Assembly (NCBI RefSeq): GCF_964656455.1
Contig: NC_135718.1
Coordinates: 22,270,449 to 22,334,448, forward strand
Length of the DNA: 64,000 nucleotides
Origin: Halichoerus grypus
Taxonomy: Eukaryota > Chordata > Mammalia > Carnivora > Phocidae
Direction: 5' to 3'
Shown here piece by piece: positions 46,421 to 58,989 of this stretch. The translations under genes were made by a program, and so were the position numbers. The notes under the pieces were generated by a model, which saw only the letters and a list, made by a program, of their open reading frames with translations, had not been told where the DNA came from and did not search any database. Position 1 is the stretch's first letter; every line of letters begins with the position of its first letter.

Positions 46421-48390
46421 AGATAAAGTGAGCTAATGATTACTGTGTTACTTAAACATGACGCCCATGACTGCTCTTCCCCACCTCTTTTTTTCCGGGG
46501 GGGGGGGGGTGGTGGAGATTTTTGGCTCTCTGTTCTCACGGCTTCCTCTATTTGCTCTCTGTTTTCTTTAGTCACAGATTGGGGTTTATCCCCAGGCAGG
46601 CCAGATCCTTACTTCTTTATAGACCCCTTGTTTTGGCCACAGGTCTTTTTGCTAAACTGCTCATTATTAGGTTGCCTTGATGTGTTTTGGTTCCCACAGT
46701 TCTCACTGATCTATGAGCTTGTTGGAGCAGAAACAAAGGAAAGGAGGGGTGTTTGCAGAGAGGATCTACAGCACCTCTTCTTTCCTGGCCCTCAGCTCAC
46801 TAGCACACACGTGTATGCACACACACTTGCGTGCATGCCTTCCTGTCTGGGATTCACACTGTATTGTGTGAATATAAATTCTTCAGATGAATGCTATTGA
46901 TCCTTGAGGATCTGACTGACTCATTGAACACCAGCACACATGTGCAGTTAGGTTGAAACTAGGGACAGGAAGGTCCTCAGAAATCCAGGCAGCTCTTGGC
47001 TCCTTTTGTTCTCAGGGGCTATATGTTCCATTGTTTCTGTTTGTTTGTAAACATGGGCTTTATTGGTCTCATCGTGCTTGGGTCTTTGCCAGCCCGTGTC
47101 ATGTGCCCACACCCAAACCGACCTCAGCCACAGGAGGTGCTTGGTTGCTTAGGCCTGGATCTTGTGATAATCCCTGAGCTGGGGAGAGGGTGGAGATGAC
47201 CCCAGGGATGATATTCAGCAATCACTGGGTTGGCGCCCAGCCCAGAGTCTGATGGGTCAGTGCCGTCGTTACAGTGATGGCTTAAATACGTTGACCATCA
47301 TTTCTGATCAGCCATCCCTGAGCACGTACACTGCTGTGCACAGAGGATGGGGGGGTGCGGGGAGAGGTGGTACAAAGAATATGGGAGCTGGGAGTTGCCT
47401 CTGGGCAGACACAAGCAGGCAGCTCTCCCGCACGTAGGATCAGCAGGGAACTTCATCCGCTGTCAGTTAACATGACCAGGAGAGACTGGCTACTGGGCCT
47501 CAGTCGCAGGGCTAATGTCTAGGGAGAAGGAGTCCAATCTGCCCTTTGGGTCAGGGGTCCATCCCTGCTACAGTGAACAGTGACAGGGCTGGAGGGGAGG
47601 TAACTGTACTTGCTTTAGCAATTGGGTTGTAGGGCAATGACCTTGTCACACAGAGGAGGGTCATGAGTTATACACCCTAAAGGAGTCTACCCCACAAAAG
47701 GATTGTTCGCTAAATTTCATTTTAACCTGATGGCTGTTTTCCATTAGGCTTCACACTCCGTATAAGAAACCCCAAATAAATTGTTGTGTGCTTTAGGAAA
47801 ACCCCAGCAGACCAAAGAAAAGGATAGGATCCTGTTCTTGTGCTTGTGGTGAGGTGTTTAGATTATTGAACTCTTCCCCCAACAAGAAGGTCAATTATGC
47901 AGAGTTTTGGTCCCAAGGAAATGATGTAACTAAATTAAAGTGTGGGAAATTTGGTAGGAGCCTCAGAAAGTACAATTCTTTAATGCATTAAGGGCCTGAC
48001 ACTTGCTTTATTGTTTAAATTCAGGACCCCTTCATCAGACTCTCTGTGACTCGGCGTAAGCTTATGTTTCCTTGATAGATTGCTCTAATGTATGTACATA
48101 CATGAAAGTAAAAGCCAGCTTTTACTTTGCGGTGCATCTGCTGTGTGAAGTGTAGTCGGCATGTTAGAAAATTAAAAGATATGCAGTTCTGTCTCAGTGG
48201 GGACAGAGGCTGTTGGCGGCCCCAAGTCTCAACCTGAGCAGGGCAAAGGGCATGCCCCAGGGACAGGAGGAACAGCTTGCCCTAGACTGCTGAAAGTCAG
48301 GTTCACCATGCTCCTTTCCCTCTTGTGGAGCACTGTGACTGATGCCCTGGCCTAGGGAGGATGTTTTTTTCTCATCTCAAGAAGGGGGGT
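46421..48390. other. Unique intronic sequence after the exon
   Basis: A 13-G run lies at 46497-46509. A frame reading across the exon's right flank at 46436-46900 is intronic by the donor call. No further exon seen. Confidence 0.4.
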
Positions 48391-48395
48391 GAGTT

Positions 48396-48440
48396 AGTAA
48401 AATTAAAATAAATAAATAAATAAAAAATAAATAAATAAAA
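48396..48440. repeat. (AAAT)n microsatellite
   Basis: AATAAATAAATAAATAAAAA followed by more AAAT units. Confidence 0.9.
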
Positions 48441-48578
48441 ATTTTGTGTGCAAATAAGCAAACAAAAGTAATACCAGGCCTTTCTTCTGAAGGAGCAACC
48501 TCCATGGGCTTAAGCTTTGGAAAGTGTGGAAGGAATCATCTATTGACCCTTCAATCTTAGGATCGATTTCAATGGAGG

Positions 48579-48653
48579 ATATATACACATACATATGCAC
48601 ACATAAATACACATACATATACATACACACACACACGTATACACATATAATAT
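48579..48653. repeat. (CATA/CA)n microsatellite
   Basis: Imperfect ACATACATAT, ACACACACAC and ATATAATATA units. They produce a Tyr/Ile/His-rich frame that is not a gene. Confidence 0.9.
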
Positions 48654-49599
48654 ACCTGCATATGTTTACTTTTCTGATCGAGCCACGATACTCATTTATC
48701 GTGTCTGCCCTATGTTACATGTCTCATTTGTAGCAAATAACTACTGTGGGTGCGCTATACCATTAGAACTATCAGTTTAATGCTTTGATAGAAGAACCCA
48801 TGCCTTAATGAACATATAATTTAGAAAAGAAAAGAGGGAAGGAGAAAGAAAAATATTTCGAATACTTCATAACTGCCTTGGTAGGGCTTGCGTTTTAGGG
48901 TGGTTCACGATGCCCATGTTTGGTTTTTAGGGGATCTCTTTGGGGTGTTAATATAGAAGAGGAGAGGGAGAGTCTGGGTTAGCCCTGCTTGAAGGAAACT
49001 AGTGCCAAACTCGTTTTCTCCTGCATCAGCTCTTACTTTCTTTTTAGAAACCTGGCTTAAAATTGGGGGCTTGCTGGGGACAAGCTGGAATTTAGATATT
49101 CTCATTACATCCCTAGCACAGAGCACTGGACTTAGCCCATTGACGATGCTCAGTAAGCATCTGTTCTTGAACAGACCAGTGAATACTTAAATTTCATATT
49201 CTTATTAATTTATTCAACAAAGATGTATTGATTAACTCCTGTAGGTCTTAGATTGTTCTGGTCCATGGAGGGGAATGTGGGTGTGTACATAGATCAAGAG
49301 CACGTGAGCCCTGTCTGTCTTTCAGGTGTTCATTGTCTAGAGGGGGGCAAAGATCCGTGGACAGTTCAAATGAGAGTTAAATGTACTTGTATGGAACCTG
49401 CCTTCTATAACTGTATTGGATTGCGTACTTAGGCAGCCACCTAGAGCTGCCAGATCCCAGAATAAGATAGATCTAATGTAAACAAACTGTCATACAACAT
49501 AAGTTTTGTAATAAAGACACGAGATAAGCATTGCTTCTTTACTTTACTCACTTGTATATTTTCTCTCCTCAACCAGACTTTAAATCCTTAAACCCAACA

Positions 49600-49790
49600 C
49601 CTTTCTGGTTTAATGATAATGGCAATGATGCTGGTGATAATGATGATAATGACAACAATAATAAAAACAAACTTCTATTGAGCGGTCACTATGTGCCAGG
49701 CATGAGATTAAGTGCCACACATGCAGTATTGCGTCCTCTTACTTCATTTTTATGGTGTGCTCAGGGTCATGCGATTAGTAAATAATAGGC
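49600..49790 (-). mobile_element. GATAAT-rich simple repeat followed by MIR fragment
   Basis: 49605-49670 is an imperfect GAT/AAT repeat. 49670-49790 has TCACTATGTGCCAGGCATGA and GGTCATGCGATTAGTAAATA, the antisense MIR ends. Confidence 0.65.
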
Positions 49791-49799
49791 CATACACTT

Positions 49800-50620
49800 A
49801 CGGGGATGTTAGTTAATAAACTTCAATCATTTTACCACTTACCTGTCTTCGGGAGTCCCCTCTGCCTTCTGGTGACTCTTTCTGTACCTGAGCAAATAAG
49901 CAAACAAAATTTTAATCATAAATATATGAAATAAATAGAGTTTTTAAAGAACTGTGACCTTCTGAGCAGCTTATTACTATTCCAGAAAAATATCGGGCAA
50001 AAGGGAAATGGCTTCTTGTCCAACAAAGAGACATAAGCACTTTTCAATGGAGCCCTTATTCTTTACAAGTTTTTCCCACCAAACAGTGAGAAGGGGTCAA
50101 GTGGCAAATGGCACGGGGTGTCAGAACAGGAAAGAGGCCCAGAGGCAGCTGACCTTGTAGTGATGTCCTAGCTTCACACCTTGCTGGCTCAGCAAGCTGT
50201 GGATGACAGGGTGAGATGCAGCTGCGCTGAATTAATGAGCTTCTGCTCCCAGGTGGTCTTGTCATTGACTACACCTTAATCTTAGAGCAAGTTGTTGATT
50301 TTGTTTTGTGTTGTGTTGTTGTTCACTCAGGGAGTCCAACCGAGAGGAAAGGGGGATGATCTGACACAGAACAATTCACTACCCCTCAGAATCTTCTCCA
50401 CTTTACAGTGGATTAAGCTTTGAGATTCGGTAGAGCTGGTGGTTTTGCCATATTGGAGCAAGATAAGCTTAAAGGTTGAGATAAATAAAATGTCAAAATC
50501 TAGATACAGTATCTCTGAGAAGAAATATATTCAGCTTTTTTCCCTCTAGTGCCTGGGTAATCAGCACTTTGCTGAGAGAGGCTTAGCTGGTGAGAAAGCC
50601 CTAGGCAATTCTGGAAGGAG
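49800..50620. other. Unique intronic sequence
   Basis: No exon or repeat family recognised. Confidence 0.4.
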
Positions 50621-50637
50621 CTGAAAGGGATACTCTT

Positions 50638-50859
50638 TTTTTTTTTTCTCCTATTTATTTATTTATTTTTGATGTAGTGTTCCATGATTCATTGTTTGCG
50701 TATAACACCCAGTGCTCCATGCAGAACGTGCCCTCTTTAATACCCATCACCAGGCTAACCCATCCCCCCACCCCCTCCCCTCTAGAACCCTCAGTTTGTT
50801 TCTCAGAGTCCATAGTCTGTCATGGTTCCTCTCCGCCTCTGATTCCCCCCCTTCATTTT
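50638..50859 (-). mobile_element. Very short carnivore L1 with a variant 3' terminus
   Basis: T-run, TTTATTTATTTATTTTTGAT, then GTAGTGTTCCATGATTCATT and the C-rich segment, ending at CCCCTTCATTTT. Perfect 16-bp duplication TGAAAGGGATACTCTT at 50622-50637 and 50860-50875. The usual last ~45 bp of the L1 (the TTAATCACCATACATTACATC segment, seen in the other copies) is absent. Confidence 0.93.
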
Positions 50860-50875
50860 TGAAAGGGATACTCTT

Positions 50876-52090
50876 AAAGGGACAGGCAGCCCGCGGTGCC
50901 CATGTCCTAGAGCTCGGCTGACATGGCTGACTTCTCTTCAAATCCAGGGTACCATTTCAGATTCAGGTGAAACACAAGCAAGCATCCTAACACATCTTCA
51001 AATTAGGTACTTTTCTAGGAGCAATACCTGCTTTTTGGGCACAAGGAGCATGTGGCTAAGGTAGGGAGCATGGTTAGGCTTTCTGTGATTCCACCCTGGG
51101 AGCCAGCCCTGTGTCCTCATCTTGGGTGTTACACACAGCAGTTATCAAGAGAGGCTTCCCCGTGGAGTCTTTGTGGAGAGAATGGTTCTGTGGAGAGTCC
51201 CTTGAGGCAGTGTCTGTGTGGGGTTGGCTGCAGACAGTGCTGTCTGGAGAGTGCCTGTAGTTCAGGCTGACAGAAGCTGACCGGAAGTCTGGGACTCTGC
51301 CTTCCCTGTGGTGGATACACATTAGCTAGGCATACCTTGCCTTCCCACTCCTCATCCAGGGCAAGAGCAAAGTGGCAGCTTAGGATAGGTTGTTAGTCCC
51401 TGCTTTGAAGGATGCTTTGCTACAAAATCCAGCTTTCAGTCAACTACAAAAATAAGAATATAAAAAATAGGGATACCCACCCTAAAAAAAGAAAAAGAAT
51501 CAAGCTACAGTATGGTAATTTCCCCACAGGAGGACTCTTCATGTCACACCGCTCTGATGGTGTTACTCTTCTCTGTGCATGCAAATGTCTAGTGCCTTTC
51601 CAGGGGTCTCAATGCAAGAGCCACACTCCCCAGCAGGATCAGGACATGCTTTGGATTCTGGATTCTGGCTTCTTTTGAGCTTTCTAAATCTCACTCCCTT
51701 TCCCATATTTGTGTCACATGGAGTTGCTTGTTGCTCCTGGAGTTATAAGACTATTGTATTAAACCTTATTGTTATTTTTTTAATTGAAAAAATGTAATAT
51801 ATGCTCAATTATGATGAGCCAAACAGTGCAGAGACAAATAAAAATGTTAATAGTCTCTTCCCACACAGATCTAGCCTTCCTGAGGTCGATGATGCTAAGA
51901 GTCTTTGGTGATTCCGTCCATATCATCATGCCCCAACTCAAAAAGATCAACAGATACACACATATGTCAGGATCAATAGGCATAACCAGTCACAGAACTC
52001 TGATAACCTGTTTGTTTCCTTAACAGTGAGTCATTGGTGTCTGTCCTGATGACTATGTTAAAAAGATAAAGTTAAGCATCAGATCGTATG
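50876..52090. other. Unique intronic sequence
   Basis: No exon or family recognised. The overlapping frames at 51052-51322 on both strands are unsupported. Confidence 0.4.
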
Positions 52091-52109
52091 GATGTCCAGT
52101 GCAGAGTTA

Positions 52110-52330
52110 AACAGCTACACCCTAACTTACGTAGTGCTTCATGTGTGCCAGGAAATGTCCTCAGTGCTTTTTACCTTCCTATCAGCCTACAGAACAGGCA
52201 CTCCTAGTATCCCAGGTTTGCAGATGAGAGGAGTGAGGCTTGCAAAGCTGAGTCATGTTCCCAGCATAATGCAGCCAGAAGTGGTTCCTGAATCGATCCT
52301 GTTAATGCCTGTGCCCCACGGCCTCCCCAT
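52110..52330 (-). mobile_element. MIR fragment
   Basis: CTTCATGTGTGCCAGGAAAT, TTTGCAGATGAGAGGAGTGA, GGCTTGCAAAGCTGAGTCAT fit antisense MIR. Confidence 0.65.
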
Positions 52331-52653
52331 TACCTTTTCAGTGGATCTCTAGCTCATGTCCACAATATTTGCTATTACATATAGCGCTTCCATAAACATA
52401 CTGCAATCATGTCCTTGTGTTGGGGTAATTTTCTTGCTGTAGCGTACTCTGGAGTCCTAAACGTGACACTGTGGTTTCAAAAATATATACATACGTAGTG
52501 TTAATGGATAGCTGAGATGATTTTTAAAAAGATTGGAACAATTCACACCCATAAGCAGTAATAAATTATATATTTCCCAATGATTTCGCCAGCCCTGGGG
52601 ATTTTCAATTTAAAAATTGAATTTAAAATTAAATTAAAATTTAATTTAGTTGA

Positions 52654-52850
52654 GGGGCGCCTGGGTGGCTCAGCCGTTAAGCGTCTGCCTTCAGCTCAGG
52701 TCATGATCCCAGGGTCCTGGGATCGAGCCCCACATCTGGCTCCCTGCTCGGCGGGAAGCCTGCTTCTCCCTCTCCCACTCCTGCTTCTGTTCCTGCTCTC
52801 GCTAACTCTCTCTCTGTCAAATAAATAAATAAAATCTTAAAAAAAAAAAA
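52654..52850 (+). mobile_element. CAN SINE
   Basis: Head GGGGCGCCTGGGTGGCTCAG, GAGCCCCACATC subfamily body. Duplication AATTTAATTTAGTTGA (52638-52653) against AATTAATTTAGTTGA (52851-52865). Confidence 0.96.
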
Positions 52851-52865
52851 AATTAATTTAGTTGA

Positions 52866-54280
52866 AAATTTTGCGAGTTTTTTCAGTGAAAATGGTGTGT
52901 TGATCTCCGTGTGTTTTGAGGGGTATTCTCTGACCACTAGTGACACTGAACACTTCCTCATAGGTTTATTGCTCTGTGGCTCTGTAGAACTTCTGTTCCC
53001 ACCTGCCTCCCCCCGCAGCCAAAGTAAATCATTCCTTCCTCATTAATACTGTAGCACATTATGTATCTTTGTCTTAGGATGGTTGTCAGATATATATTTA
53101 TTTGGTTCAGTTTAACGAACGTCGACTAGCCCCCTATTTTGTGCCAGGCACTGTGCTAGACAGACCCTGGGGAAAAAGATCCAAGTAAGAAATCGTTTCT
53201 TCCCTACAAAAACTGCAAATCTAGTGAAGGGCGGACACTCAGCGGGTGATTACAGAAGTGTGGCAAATGCAGCGTGTAGCTATGCACGAGCTATTGTCAA
53301 TGTTCATCTATTTCTATACTGGCCTGGAAACTCAAAGTCTATGACCACGTCTTAGTTATTTTTGTTTGCTTGGCACCTAAAATAGAACTTGGCACATACT
53401 AAATATCATTATATGTTTTTTTGCTTAGAAGCAATATATTAAGAAATGGTTTAGGGTTTCTGAAATCCGGGTTTGTGTCTTGTACTGGTTTATATCCTAA
53501 ATTTTTAACCTCATGCCCTCCAGGTAGGAGATACTGTATGAATCATATGCTACATGATCTTGTGAAAGGACATCACAGTCGATCAGAGTAGGAACACAGC
53601 GAGTGCCAAGTGGGAAGAGCCCAGATTCAAGTTCGGGAACCCGGTAATGTCCACAGATGACCATGAATGTTTGTTGGCCTCCTCAATTCTGACAAAATCT
53701 TCTTGAATACCCACATGAAGGCCGTTTCTACAAGGATCTTCCTACAGACTCTGCGCACCTTCCTGAGATCTCTGTGAGGGTCAGGCCTCAGGCTGCCCCT
53801 CTGCGCTCCTCATTGACCTCAGCGGTTGGCTCTGTGCTGAGTCCCCCATTTCTCTTTTTAGCAAAGTAACAGACGAGATAGACATTAAAGCAATCATTGC
53901 CCTGATGTTCTCGTAACTTTATCAATATGAGCCCAGGAAACAAGAAAATATTCCTAGAGAAAGCGGAGCAACTAACATTCTAATATCAAAACTAGTTATA
54001 AATTCAGGAAGTACTTAGAATGTTAATTCCCATTTTACTACACTGTCTTTGAGTATAGAATTCTATACTGAGCACAAAGAATTTCAGAAGATGCACAATT
54101 TAATTATGTGTAGCAACATACAGTTTCATTATTCAGTCAATGCAACGCATTCATATTTCAGATCTCAGCCTGAATACCACCATATTTCTAAAAAACTATT
54201 TATATCCACCTTATTTAAGAGAAGGCCCTTGTTTTTGTCTACCACAGTTCTTTGTGTATTTCATTCAGTGTACATGTCGT
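52866..54280. other. Intronic sequence with ancient repeat traces
   Basis: 53130-53290 has TTTTGTGCCAGGCACTGTGC typical of an old mammal-wide repeat. 53310-53410 is L2-like (GGCACCTAAAATAGAACTTG). The rest is unassigned; no exon seen. Confidence 0.45.
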
Positions 54281-54289
54281 GATCTGTAA

Positions 54290-54430
54290 TGATTTTATTT
54301 ATTACTTGGCTATTGTCTGATGCCCACCGCTAGAATATAAGCTCCCTGAGGGCAGAGACTTTGTATTTTTCACTTTCTGTTTTATTGCAAATGCCCAGAA
54401 AAGTGCCTGGCACATTGCCATTTAAGTGAG
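54290..54430 (+). mobile_element. L2 3' end fragment
   Basis: AGAATATAAGCTCCCTGAGG, GCAGAGACTTTGTATTTTTC and AAAGTGCCTGGCACATTGCC are the L2 tail in order. Confidence 0.8.
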
Positions 54431-54660
54431 ATTTGTCAAATTAACTGAATGTATAAATAAGTACACATCTGGAATCATGCTAAATGGTGTGAATCCAGAT
54501 ATGAATAAGATCTGATTGTCACCCTTAAGCAACTCATAGTCTGGTGGGAGAGACAGATAAATAAATGAGATTAACGTGTCAAGTACCATAATAGAGGCAC
54601 CATAACACGCTCTGGGTTGGGAAGGGAAAGCTTCCTGGATGAAAGGATACCTGCACTGAC

Positions 54661-54848
54661 TTTTTTTTAAAGATTTTATTTATTTGAGAGAGAGATTGTG
54701 CATGAGCAGAGGGGAGAAGCAGAGGGAGAGGGAGAAACAGACTCCCCACTGAGCAGGGAGCCCAATGTGGGGCTCAATCCCAGGACCCTGAGATCATGAC
54801 TGGAGTTGAAGGCAGCTGCTTAACTGATTGAGCCACCCAGATGCCCCC
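54661..54848 (-). mobile_element. CAN SINE
   Basis: AAAGATTTTATTTATTTGAG start, GAGATTGTGCATGAGCAGAG body, GCCACCCAGATGCCCCC end. No clean duplication found. It has inserted into or beside an older repeat (CAACTCATAGTCTGGTGGGA, 54530). Confidence 0.93.
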
Positions 54849-54900
54849 CTCACTCTTGATGAACAAGTAGGAATCAGGCCAGTAAAAGAGGCTAATTATT

Positions 54901-55097
54901 TTTTTTTCAAGATTTTATTTATTAATTTATTTGAGAGAGAGAGACAGAGATAGCGAGAGAGAGCACAAACAGGGAGGAGAGGGAGAAGCAGGCTCCCTGC
55001 TGAGCAGGGAACCCGATGTGGGACTCAATCCCAGGACCCCAGGATCACAACCTGAGCTGAAGTCAGAAGCTTAACCAGCTGAGCCACCCAGGCGCCC
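54901..55097 (-). mobile_element. CAN SINE
   Basis: CAAGATTTTATTTATTAATT start, GCCACCCAGGCGCCC end. Duplication GAGGCTAATTATT (54888-54900) against GAGGCTAATTGTT (55098-55110). Same orientation as the SINE 52 bp to its left. Confidence 0.95.
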
Positions 55098-55110
55098 GAG
55101 GCTAATTGTT

Positions 55111-57200
55111 TATTTATTGAGTGTGTACTGTATTCCAGGCATTTTTATATGCTGATGACACAGCATCTTAAGGAGATTACACGAGATCACAATATAGTCT
55201 GTGTATGGATGGAGTATTTTAGAGATGATTTCAGAAAAATAGAAATGGGCCAATTCAAATTCATCTGTGCTAGGTGTTCTGACATTTATCCCAGAGGAAG
55301 TAATGCATCACTGAAAGTTTGGAGCAAGGGAAAGACTTGATGAAATGGGAATTTTAGGGAAAAAATTATCATGGTATCATGTTGAAGATATAGTTGGAAA
55401 AGAGCAAGACTGGTGACCATGAGAACAGTAGTCAGTAAAGTAAGAGATGAAAAGGAGTTGACTTTTGGTGGGCGGGCATGAAAAAATGGAGTATGGGATT
55501 TCATGGGGGTGGATTCCAATAGATCTTATAAAGTAAAAATGAACGGACCAATTGGATGAGTGAGAAGGTGGGAGGAAGAGACATTTCTAGAATGACTTTT
55601 CTGCTATTGTTTTGGATAGTCCAGTGGATGGTGAGGCCATGTACTGCATACATCTGCTCTACTGATGTCTACTGAGCACCTACAACTGAGAATAGGTTAT
55701 AGAAACAACTCTTCCAAGGAAGAAGCTGTGAAGGGTAATAAAGGAAGAAACATGATTTTCCATAAAGGAGGTCATAGACTAAAGGGATATCTTCCTTTCT
55801 TGAAGAGAGGGCAACCCTGACCATGTTTTATGGGGGGATAAATCAGTGGGAAGATGTTGAAAATGTGTGAAAACCTCAGAGTGAATCCAACTGGTAGATT
55901 GAGTGGCAGAGAAGGTAAGTGTTGGGAGCTTATCCAGCCATGGTAGATCAGGATGGCCTGAGGGGTGAGCACAGGGGGAGCATTTCTTCCACTGAGCAAG
56001 GAAGCCAGAGTGGGGCACACACAGATCAGCTTTCCTGGGAGACCAGGAGTTGAGAGAGTTCCTGACATTTGGATTTACGGTGAGTGAGAAATGGACTTGA
56101 GGATCAACAATGTGGAAGGGCTGCTGAGGAGGCATGAGGCGGGAGGGCTCAGGGGCTGCAGGTGCAGTGCTGGGTGGCTATAGGCTGGGGTTAGCATGAC
56201 TGTGCTTTCACTGCAGTGAGCCCTATGTCATACTCAAAAGACGGTTGGTTATGTAGCTCCTGAGAGGTGTTGAACAATGACAACAGGGTGAGGTTGCTGA
56301 GGAGGTTGCAGTGGTAGATGAGGGGGTCCATGCTACATAGAGAAGAAAGTGAAGCTGGGGGTTGGGGGAGGACAAATGGCAGAACAGTAGGAACCCCAAT
56401 CCAAGTGTGTTTAAAAGCCTACAGAACACTTAAGAAATAATATCCAGAGGAGTGTGACTTTTAATAATATTAAACTTAGTACGTATCTAGCCCCCAGGGG
56501 ACTTTGTGAAAAGGAACTGGTCAGAGCAGGTGGAGTTTATCTGAAAAGCCTTTTATTAAAGCTATTGTTAAGAAATCCACTCAGCTCTGTAGGAGGAGTT
56601 GCTATTTTTCTGCATATGTATGGAACTGCTGGATCTGCTTGTCAGGTCCCCCACGTTCCTAGGTATTCGTGAGTGACAACTTACCTCCATAGCTTTGGTG
56701 AACACTGAGCAGCCTCCTCTGATCTGGTTATGGTAGGTTTTCACCAGGCAGCTCTTAACCTCCAAGACCTACAGCTTGTGTATTAACCACGTCTGGTAGT
56801 CACTGTCATATCTCTCTTGAGAGAGAGAAAGAAGAGAGACAGAGACAGAGACCAGCTCAGATGTCACACTGAAGTGATGTTGAGTTTCTTTTGGTCCCCT
56901 TTTTTTTTCTTCCCACAGTTTGCTCTGGAGCCCATGCCAATGATTTGCTCCTTTTATATTTAAAAGTCTAGTTTTGGGACTTTAATATTCTGGATTCTAA
57001 ATTTATGTTGCTTTGGCTTCCCTTATCCCTCTCCTCTTGGATAACCATATTCCTTGAGTTTGATCACTCCACTTCCTAGAATTCCAATGAAGGAAGATCA
57101 TTATATGCTCTAGCCATGGTCAACTGCTTGTAGGTTCCGCCAGACAACAGGTGCTCTTGGAAGGCCAATCCATAAACAGGTCAGCACTTGGGCTAGGATG
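55111..57200. other. Unassigned intronic sequence
   Basis: Purine-rich and G-rich on the + strand, with several overlapping - strand frames (55772-56135) that lack splice sites and motifs. A GA-rich patch lies at 56815-56851. No exon recognised. Confidence 0.4.
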
Positions 57201-57209
57201 TTGAACTGC

Positions 57210-57390
57210 CTAGACAGGAATCCAGGCTCTGTCCACTCACTAGTTCTGAGATGGTGGTGGGGTTTCTTAATCTCTCTGCTCCATTTCCTCATCAAAAAAA
57301 AGGAGTCATAATAGCACTTATCTCATAGAATTATGGTGATGGTTATGTTAAATGTGTATCACCTACTAAACACTCAGTAAATAATGCAAA
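57210..57390 (+). mobile_element. MIR fragment
   Basis: CTCACTAGTTCTGAGATGGT, TTAATCTCTCTGCTCCATTT, CCTCATCAAAAAAAAGGAGT and ACACTCAGTAAATAATG follow the MIR from middle to tail. Confidence 0.75.
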
Positions 57391-57499
57391 ACAAACAAAA
57401 ACATTGGATTTTATACTTCTGTGGTTGTCTTTGCTTGAAATATTTTTTCTCCTGTATTTGATTTATCTAATAAAGGATGATGATAGCCATTTATAATGG

Positions 57500-57710
57500 C
57501 TATTTCCTTTGTGCCAGGAACTTCTTCAAGAGAGCTTTATTCATATCAACTAAATTAATTCTTCCAATAACCCTATGAGTTGGTACTATTTTTATACCCA
57601 TTTTATAGATGAGGAAACTTATACACAGGATCATAAGGGTATTAAGCAGTAGAGAAGAGATCTGAATCCAGGCATTCTGGGTCTAGGACGCAGGCTTTGA
57701 ACCCCACAGG
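57500..57710 (-). mobile_element. MIR fragment
   Basis: ATAACCCTATGAGTTGGTAC, CCCATTTTATAGATGAGGAA and GATCTGAATCCAGGCATTCT are antisense MIR. It lies in opposite orientation to the MIR 110 bp to its left. Confidence 0.8.
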
Positions 57711-57829
57711 GATTCTCTCTTCCCTGACCACCCTCTTCCATACAGAGAATAAATTAGTGCTCAGGTGCTCTTACTGTTTTACATGTTTTCCTTTTTGAAT
57801 GCATTACTTTGAATTTTAAGTACTTTCTG

Positions 57830-57945
57830 TATATTTATTCCCCTTACGGGGAATATTTTGAAGGTTGCCTGTTATCTTATTTTCTTTTGTGTCCCCAGTG
57901 CTGAGCACAGTTCTCAGCCTGTGGTACGTGTTCAGTAAAAAGGAG
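57830..57945 (+). mobile_element. L2 3' end fragment
   Basis: TTTTGTGTCCCCAGTGCTGA followed by GCACAGTTCTCAGCC and GTACGTGTTCAGTAAA resembles the L2 tail. Confidence 0.6.
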
Positions 57946-57949
57946 CACC

Positions 57950-58985
57950 AGGACAAATATATTGGGGAAAGAAGATTTTTTAAAAAATTATCTATGTCTC
58001 CTGTGTACTTAATTAATGGATGTAAAGCTTGCCCCATACTGTATATCAAAGGTAATCAAAGGTTAACTTCCCTTTGTTATTGAACTCGAATGTCAGTTCT
58101 TGCTGTAATTTATTGCCATGGCACATGAAGGAGGTGACAAATATTAATTTGATTTCAGCGTGTAGATTGACACTGTTATGCTGCATGTCTATAGCGATGC
58201 TTCCGTGAGTGTCAGAAGCTGGTATGATAGTAAAAGGAAGATAAATTTCTTCCCATTTGTGTCTCCTGGTTGCATTTCCTTCTGTTAGCATCAGAGGGTT
58301 GTTGAAAAACAGATATATGTTGGGCCCATTTGAATTCCTGATCCTGAGCTCTGTGCTGTGCTGTCACCAGAGAATTAACTTTAGGTGGAGGGACATGGGA
58401 CAGTCATGATAGAGCAGCCTCCCTGTGAGCAGAGGCCAGGGGAGTTGTGCATGTCAAGGAAGCTGGTATCCAGGGGCGGGGGCTTGCCCTGTGTGTCATA
58501 GAACAAGAGGAATGAAAGCAGCCTTTACTGGAGAACTTCAGAAAACCCTTCCTCTTCTTTCAGGTGAGGTTTCCAAAATACTGTTCATCCATAAATCAAG
58601 CTGGGGCACTTTCAGTTCCATTCTCCTGTTTCCAAAGGGAAATGGTGTGCTGAAGAGTTATTCCTCAGCACGGCTTTATTTCTTCCTCCTGCTGGGATGT
58701 ATTAGCAAGGTCATCACCTTTGGTTTATTGGCTTCAAACAATCTGTGATTGCAGAGGATTATGACTTCTTAGCTTGCAGAAGCAGGAGATGCAATCAATT
58801 CATGAAAGGCACAGGACTTTTTTTTTTTTTTCTTTTAAAAAATGTATATTTATTTCTGCCAGCATTTCTGGGGACCAGGACTTAAAAGAGCTTTTTGAAA
58901 AGAATTTATCTTTGAGTGTCCTGCTTCTTCGCCCCTTTCAAATAAGAACATTGAATCAGGCCAGTGTGAACTTAGCTTTAAGTCT
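57950..58985. other. Unique intronic sequence
   Basis: No exon or family recognised. 58640-58800 (CACGGCTTTATTTCTTCCTC, CTTTGGTTTATTGGCTTCAA) is complex and repeat-free. A T-run lies at 58819-58830. Confidence 0.35.
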
Positions 58986-58989
58986 TTGA

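Noticed and set aside
46436..46900. 154-codon open frame right of the exon
   Set aside because: It begins after the donor site in intron 2, includes a poly-Gly stretch from a G-run, and has no SorCS similarity.
55772..56135. Two overlapping - strand frames of 98 and 118 codons
   Set aside because: Proline/leucine-rich in two frames at once, no splice signals, no recognisable domain.
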